64,000 bases of DNA. It comes from an uncultured bacterium (lineage in GTDB: Bacteria; Planctomycetota; UBA1135; GCA-002686595). Every line of letters begins with the position of its first letter. Position 1 is the stretch's first letter. The stretch lies in contig CALLKX010000048.1 of the NCBI GenBank assembly GCA_938083085.1, positions 94,163 to 158,162 of the forward strand. Reading direction: 5' to 3'. A program made the translations under genes and the position numbers. Shown piece by piece: positions 60,482 through 64,000 of this stretch. The notes under the pieces are model-generated. The model saw only the letters and a list, made by a program, of their open reading frames with translations. It searched no databases and was not told the origin of the DNA.

Positions 60482-61992
60482 GTCAGGACCTCCGCGCCGC
60501 TCCGGCCGAGGGCGGAGGGAGCCTCCGCGTCGAGGGTCGCCCGGACCTGGTCGGCGAGGGCCTCGAGTCCGGCAGCGCGGCTCGCCTTGACCAGCAGCAC
60601 ATCGCCCGGCGCGAGCCCGTCTTCGCGATCCGTGAGCCGCCGGGCACCCTCCTCGATGGAGCTCACATGCTCCGCGTCGAGGCCCGCCGCTCGGGCTCCC
60701 TCGAGGGTCGCCGCCAGAGGCCCGCCGGGCTCGGGGTGCCCCACCACGAGGAGGCGATCGATGGGCTCGCTCGCCACCAGCTGCCCCGCCTCTCGGTGGA
60801 GCGCCAGCGAGTCGGCGCCCAGCTCCCCCATCTCTCCGAGGGCCAGCCATCGGCGGCCCCCTTCTGCGTCAGGGCGGACCCGCGCGAGGAGCCGGGTCGC
60901 CGCCGCCACGGACTCGGGGTTCGCGTTGTAGGCGTCGTCGATGATCATGACCCCGTTCGCCGTGCTCGCCTCGAGCCGGTGCGGCGCGGGTCGCAGGCGG
61001 TGGATCGCCCCGAGGCAGCCTCCGAGATTCGCCCCGGTAGCGATGACCGCAGCGAGTCCAGCCAGGACGTTCGCCACGGCGTGCTCACCCAGCAGCGGGA
61101 CGGTCACCACGCGGCCGCGCTCCTCCTCAGGGACCGCACCCCCATCGAGGATGAAGCGGGTCCCGCCGGAGTGCACCTCGAGGTCGCAGGCTCGAAGGCC
61201 GGCCTCCGGGGCGCCCGCAGCCGAGAACGTCACGATCTGGACCCCGGCCGACGCCCGGGAACGAAGGCCCGGCGTGCTCGGGCAATCCTCGTTCAGGATC
61301 GCCGTGCCTCCACCGGAGAGAGAGGCCACCAGCGCGCCCTTCTCCTCCGCGACGCCCGCGAGGCTGCCGAGCCCCTCGAGGTGCGAGCGACCCACGTTGG
61401 TGACGATAGCGATGTCCGGACGGGCGAGCGCCGCGAGGGGCGCGATCTCGCCAGGGTGATTCGTCCCGATCTCCACGATGAGCGACGCGGCGCTCGGCGT
61501 GACCTCGAGGAGCGTGAGCGGCACGCCGATGTGATTGTTGAAGGACGCCCGGCTCGCGCAGGTCTCAGCTGTCGCGCCCAGCAGCGTGGCGAGAATCTCC
61601 TTCGTCGAGGTCTTCCCGCAGGACCCTGTGATCCCGATCACCTTGGCCGCGGAGCGGCCGCGTACCACGGCGGCCATGGCCGCCAGCGCCGAGACCGCGT
61701 CGCCGCAGGTGGCGACCGCGACCCCGCTCCTGGCAGCGATCCCCTCGAGGGACTCTTGCACGCCCGGCCCGTCCTCCACGAGCACGGCGGCGGCGCCTCC
61801 CCTCACGGCATCCTCCGCGAAGCGGGCGCCGTCGAAGCGCGGCCCGGGGATCCCGAGGAAGAGCTTGCCGTTCACGTCGCCGCGGGAGTCGGTGGTGACC
61901 CCGCTGATGGAGCGGTCGCCAGCGCCCGGAGGCACGGCAGACCAGAGCACGCCGCAGGCCGCGTGGAGTTCCATGAGGCGGACGGGGATCAC
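60478..61992 (-). CDS. murF: UDP-MurNAc-tripeptide-D-Ala-D-Ala ligase MurF
   Basis: A 504-residue Mur ligase adding D-Ala-D-Ala to the UDP-MurNAc-tripeptide. Landmarks are the P-loop GITGSCGKTSTKEILA, SFNNHIGVPLTLLEV, IVEIGTNHPGEIAPL, IDDAYNANPESVAAA and GEMGELGADSLALH. GTG 61992 overlaps the murE stop (GTGA) and is preferred; ATG 61974 lies six codons further in. It lies between murE and mraY in the conserved order. No ddl gene is adjacent to supply D-Ala-D-Ala. Confidence 0.95.
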   Translation of the reverse strand: MIPVRLMELHAACGVLWSAVPPGAGDRSISGVTTDSRGDVNGKLFLGIPGPRFDGARFAEDAVRGGAAAVLVEDGPGVQESLEGIAARSGVAVATCGDAVSALAAMAAVVRGRSAAKVIGITGSCGKTSTKEILATLLGATAETCASRASFNNHIGVPLTLLEVTPSAASLIVEIGTNHPGEIAPLAALARPDIAIVTNVGRSHLEGLGSLAGVAEEKGALVASLSGGGTAILNEDCPSTPGLRSRASAGVQIVTFSAAGAPEAGLRACDLEVHSGGTRFILDGGAVPEEERGRVVTVPLLGEHAVANVLAGLAAVIATGANLGGCLGAIHRLRPAPHRLEASTANGVMIIDDAYNANPESVAAATRLLARVRPDAEGGRRWLALGEMGELGADSLALHREAGQLVASEPIDRLLVVGHPEPGGPLAATLEGARAAGLDAEHVSSIEEGARRLTDREDGLAPGDVLLVKASRAAGLEALADQVRATLDAEAPSALGRSGAEVLT

Positions 61993-63626
61993 GAGGCGCA
62001 CCTCCGCTGGGCGAGCTCGTCAAGGAGCTCCGCGGCGACGGTCCGGTCGTCGAAGGGCAGGGCCGCGTCGCCGACGGTCTGGGTGGTCTCGTGCCCCTTT
62101 CCGGCGATCAGAAGCACGTCGCCCGCGCCCGCCATGGAGAGGGCAGCGGCGATGGCACGGCGTCGATCCAGCTCCAAGTACGGCGCCGCGCCGCGCTCGG
62201 CCTCGACGCCCTCGGCCACGGCCTGCGCGATGCGCGCGGGGTCCTCAGTGCGAGGGTTGTCGCTCGTCACGAACACCACGTCCGCGAGGCGCCCCGCTGC
62301 TTGGCCCATGGGGATCCGCTTGCCCGGGTCGCGATCGCCTCCGCATCCGAACACACAGATGAGGCGGCCCGCCCCGCTTCCGTCCATCCGCGCTCGCAGG
62401 GCCGTGAGGACCCGCTCGAGTGCGTCGGGGCTGTGGGCGAAGTCCACGAACACCTCGAAGGGGGCGCCGCGGAGCCCCGAGGGGAGCCGGACCGGCTCGA
62501 GCCGACCGGGGGGCGCGGTCACCTGGGAGAGGGCGGCGACGATCACGGCCGGAGAGCAGCCAAGGGACGAGGCGATCCCGGCGGCAACGAGGGCGTTCTG
62601 GACGTTGTGCTCGCCCTCGAGCGGGAGCGCGAGCCGCGCCGGCTCGGGGAGGAGCCCGTGCAGGGTGAGCCGGGTCCCGCCGGCGAAGCGCTCGAGGTCC
62701 CGCGCCGTGATGGCGGCGTCTCCCTCGATCGCGACGTCGAGGACCTTGAGCCCCCGGGCCGCCGCTGCGGTGAGCATGCGGCGCGCGCCGTCGCCGTCTC
62801 CGGCGATCACAGCCGTGCCGCCGGGGCGGATGTGATCCCAGAGGCGAGCCTTGGCGCGACCGTAGTCCGCCATGGAGCCGTGATAGTCAAGATGCTCACG
62901 AGTGAGGTTGGTGAACGCGCCGACCTTCAGCTCCAACCCTTGAACTCGACCCTGCACCAGCGCATGGGAGCTCACCTCCATGAGGCCGCTGTCGCCGCCG
63001 GCGCGCTGATGGCGCGCGAGGAGGCGCACGAGTTCGGTGACCTCCGGCGTGGTGTGGCTCGCGGGGAGCTCGACGGGACCCGCTGGCCCGGCGAGGCGAT
63101 GGCCCGCGGTGCCGAGCACCGCCGGTCGCCGTCCGGCATGGGTGAGCACCTCGCCGGCGAGGTGCGCCACCGAGGTCTTGCCGTTGGTCCCCGTGATCCC
63201 CACGAGGTCCAGGGTCACGTCGGGCCTCCCATAGACCCGGGTCGCGAGCGCCCCGACGAGTTCTGTGGCCCGCGGATGGCGCCAGAGGATGCCGCCCTCT
63301 GGAGCGACGCGGACATCGGCGAGGTCGTCGATCTCCGCATCCTCGGGCACCAGGGCCGCAAGAGCTCCGCGTCCGAGGACCTCGGGAACGAAGCAGGCAC
63401 CGTTCACGCGCAGCCCGGGCAAGCCCGCGAAGATGTCCCCCGGCCCCACTCGACGTGAGTCCTGGTGAACGTCCCGGGGGGCCCGCTCGAGGCGGAGGTC
63501 GCCAGGCAAGAGCGTCTCCCCCGACCGCGCGTCGAAGGCCACGCCCCCGAACCGGGAGAGCAGCGCCGTGAGGGACGGCGCCGCCCCTCCGGGGTGAATC
63601 GGTCCATCGATAAAGCCCGGCCTCAT
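61989..63626 (-). CDS. murE: UDP-MurNAc-L-alanyl-D-glutamate-2,6-diaminopimelate ligase MurE
   Basis: A 545-residue Mur ligase adding the third stem-peptide residue. The P-loop is GITGTNGKTSVAHLAG, followed by LMEVSSHALVQGRV, FTNLTREHLDYHGSM and FDFAHSPDALE-like VDFAHSPDALERVL. The substrate motif DNPRTEDP carries Arg of the D-N-P-R type, which in known MurE enzymes selects meso-diaminopimelate over lysine. The wall is therefore probably of the DAP type. ATG 63626 overlaps the ftsI-like stop (ATGA). It opens the visible mur operon after the transpeptidase gene. Confidence 0.95.
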   Translation of the reverse strand: MRPGFIDGPIHPGGAAPSLTALLSRFGGVAFDARSGETLLPGDLRLERAPRDVHQDSRRVGPGDIFAGLPGLRVNGACFVPEVLGRGALAALVPEDAEIDDLADVRVAPEGGILWRHPRATELVGALATRVYGRPDVTLDLVGITGTNGKTSVAHLAGEVLTHAGRRPAVLGTAGHRLAGPAGPVELPASHTTPEVTELVRLLARHQRAGGDSGLMEVSSHALVQGRVQGLELKVGAFTNLTREHLDYHGSMADYGRAKARLWDHIRPGGTAVIAGDGDGARRMLTAAAARGLKVLDVAIEGDAAITARDLERFAGGTRLTLHGLLPEPARLALPLEGEHNVQNALVAAGIASSLGCSPAVIVAALSQVTAPPGRLEPVRLPSGLRGAPFEVFVDFAHSPDALERVLTALRARMDGSGAGRLICVFGCGGDRDPGKRIPMGQAAGRLADVVFVTSDNPRTEDPARIAQAVAEGVEAERGAAPYLELDRRRAIAAALSMAGAGDVLLIAGKGHETTQTVGDAALPFDDRTVAAELLDELAQRRCAS

Positions 63627-64000
63627 CGGCGGCCCTCCAGCGGCTTGACGGCGGGCTCACCATCGGACTCATCGCTGGGGATCGCGGCCCAGGGGAGGTC
63701 CTCTCCCAGCCAGGATGCGTCGAAGGGCGCCCCGAACGAGGCGGCTCGCTGGTCGTCCCGACGGAAGAGCTTCGGACCGCGGGCAGCTTCGCGCCTCGGC
63801 CCGGTGCCTTCGGCGACCAGCGCCAGGGTGCGCGGTAGCCCGAAGGCCTGCCGCAAGATCGCGAGGGCGGTACCACCGGTCACCCGCGAACCGAACTTCT
63901 CCCGGCCCCGCGGTTCGTCCGCGACGACCAACACCATCACCTCACGCGGTCCGTCCTCTGTCATCACGCGCCCCGCGGCGCAGATCGACGAGGTGTAGCA
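63623..64000 (-). CDS. 3' end of a class B penicillin-binding protein (FtsI-like)
   Basis: About 125 residues of C-terminal sequence, open to the window edge; the GTG at 63967 is internal. The reading TSSICAAGRVMTEDGPREV and MVLVVADEPRGREKFGSRV matches the end of the PBP2/PBP3 transpeptidase domain, where SFVGFAP-VVLVVVDEP is followed by GG-APVF. Here the last part is GGTALAILRQAFGLP. The remaining 60 residues are a polar tail without known domain. Position directly before murE supports ftsI. The catalytic SxxK and KTG motifs would lie outside the window. Confidence 0.75.
   Translation of the reverse strand, partial: CYTSSICAAGRVMTEDGPREVMVLVVADEPRGREKFGSRVTGGTALAILRQAFGLPRTLALVAEGTGPRREAARGPKLFRRDDQRAASFGAPFDASWLGEDLPWAAIPSDESDGEPAVKPLEGRR

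Noticed and set aside
60667..62835. Very long plus-strand reading frame opposite murE/murF
   Set aside because: It is antisense to intact, motif-complete mur genes and contains no domain; long shadow frames are expected at this GC content.

Overview
The window looks like a chromosomal segment of a high-GC member of the Planctomycetota. The strongest pointer is the adjacent pair of a giant haem-motif/DUF1549/DUF1553 protein and a DUF1501 protein (30819-36133). Secreted lipoproteins with FG-GAP, PQQ-like and ASPIC/UnbV modules, sulfatases and a C-type-lectin protein fit this. So does a peptidoglycan cluster with no ftsQ, ftsA or ftsZ in view. Codon third positions are almost all G or C. Many genes are coupled by 4-base overlaps (ATGA, GTGA or TTGA), which settles several non-ATG starts. 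The exact lineage is inference.

Layout. 1-598: 3' part of an alpha/beta-hydrolase esterase. 771-6039: a compact operon of a GbsR/MarR regulator, a ketoacyl-ACP synthase, an ACP and two phytoene-desaturase-like flavoproteins, a candidate unusual-lipid pathway. 6069-9397: a small unknown protein, a glycerophosphodiesterase and a beta-propeller lipoprotein. 9425-12232: selA-selD. SelD is itself a selenoprotein, with an in-frame UGA at codon 17 beyond which a conventional gene call would start too late. 12316-14106: recJ. 14292-25930: secreted and membrane proteins (PQQ-like lipoprotein, two sulfatase-family enzymes coupled to an M28 membrane peptidase, a 1152-residue TPR/FG-GAP/ASPIC lipoprotein and an SGNH-like lipoprotein). 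26151-30806: C-type lectin protein, thioesterase, EamA transporter, Nudix hydrolase and FAD oxidoreductase. 30819-36133: the planctomycete PSD1/DUF1501 pair. 36335-38644: two tandem acidic exported paralogues. 38743-42258: an LplT-Aas type fusion for phospholipid re-acylation. 42426-44165: thiC under a TPP riboswitch. 44471-46630: an exported HEAT-repeat protein whose leader is separated from its body by two apparent compensating frameshifts. 46723-48764: a zinc-peptidase/ATP-grasp ligase pair. 48808-50631: a ThrS without the TGS domain. 50853-51485: a DJ-1/PfpI protein. 51482-64000: peptidoglycan genes on the minus strand in the order ftsI-like (fragment), murE, murF, mraY, ftsW/rodA, LysM protein, small exported protein, murG. 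Two plus-strand genes follow, then murC and murB.

No tRNA, rRNA, CRISPR array, insertion sequence or prophage was recognised. The most unusual items are the selenocysteine-containing SelD with its open selA-selD spacer, the KAS/ACP/desaturase operon, the split HEAT gene, the peptidase/ATP-grasp pair, and the riboswitch whose conserved 3' end contains the thiC ribosome binding site.
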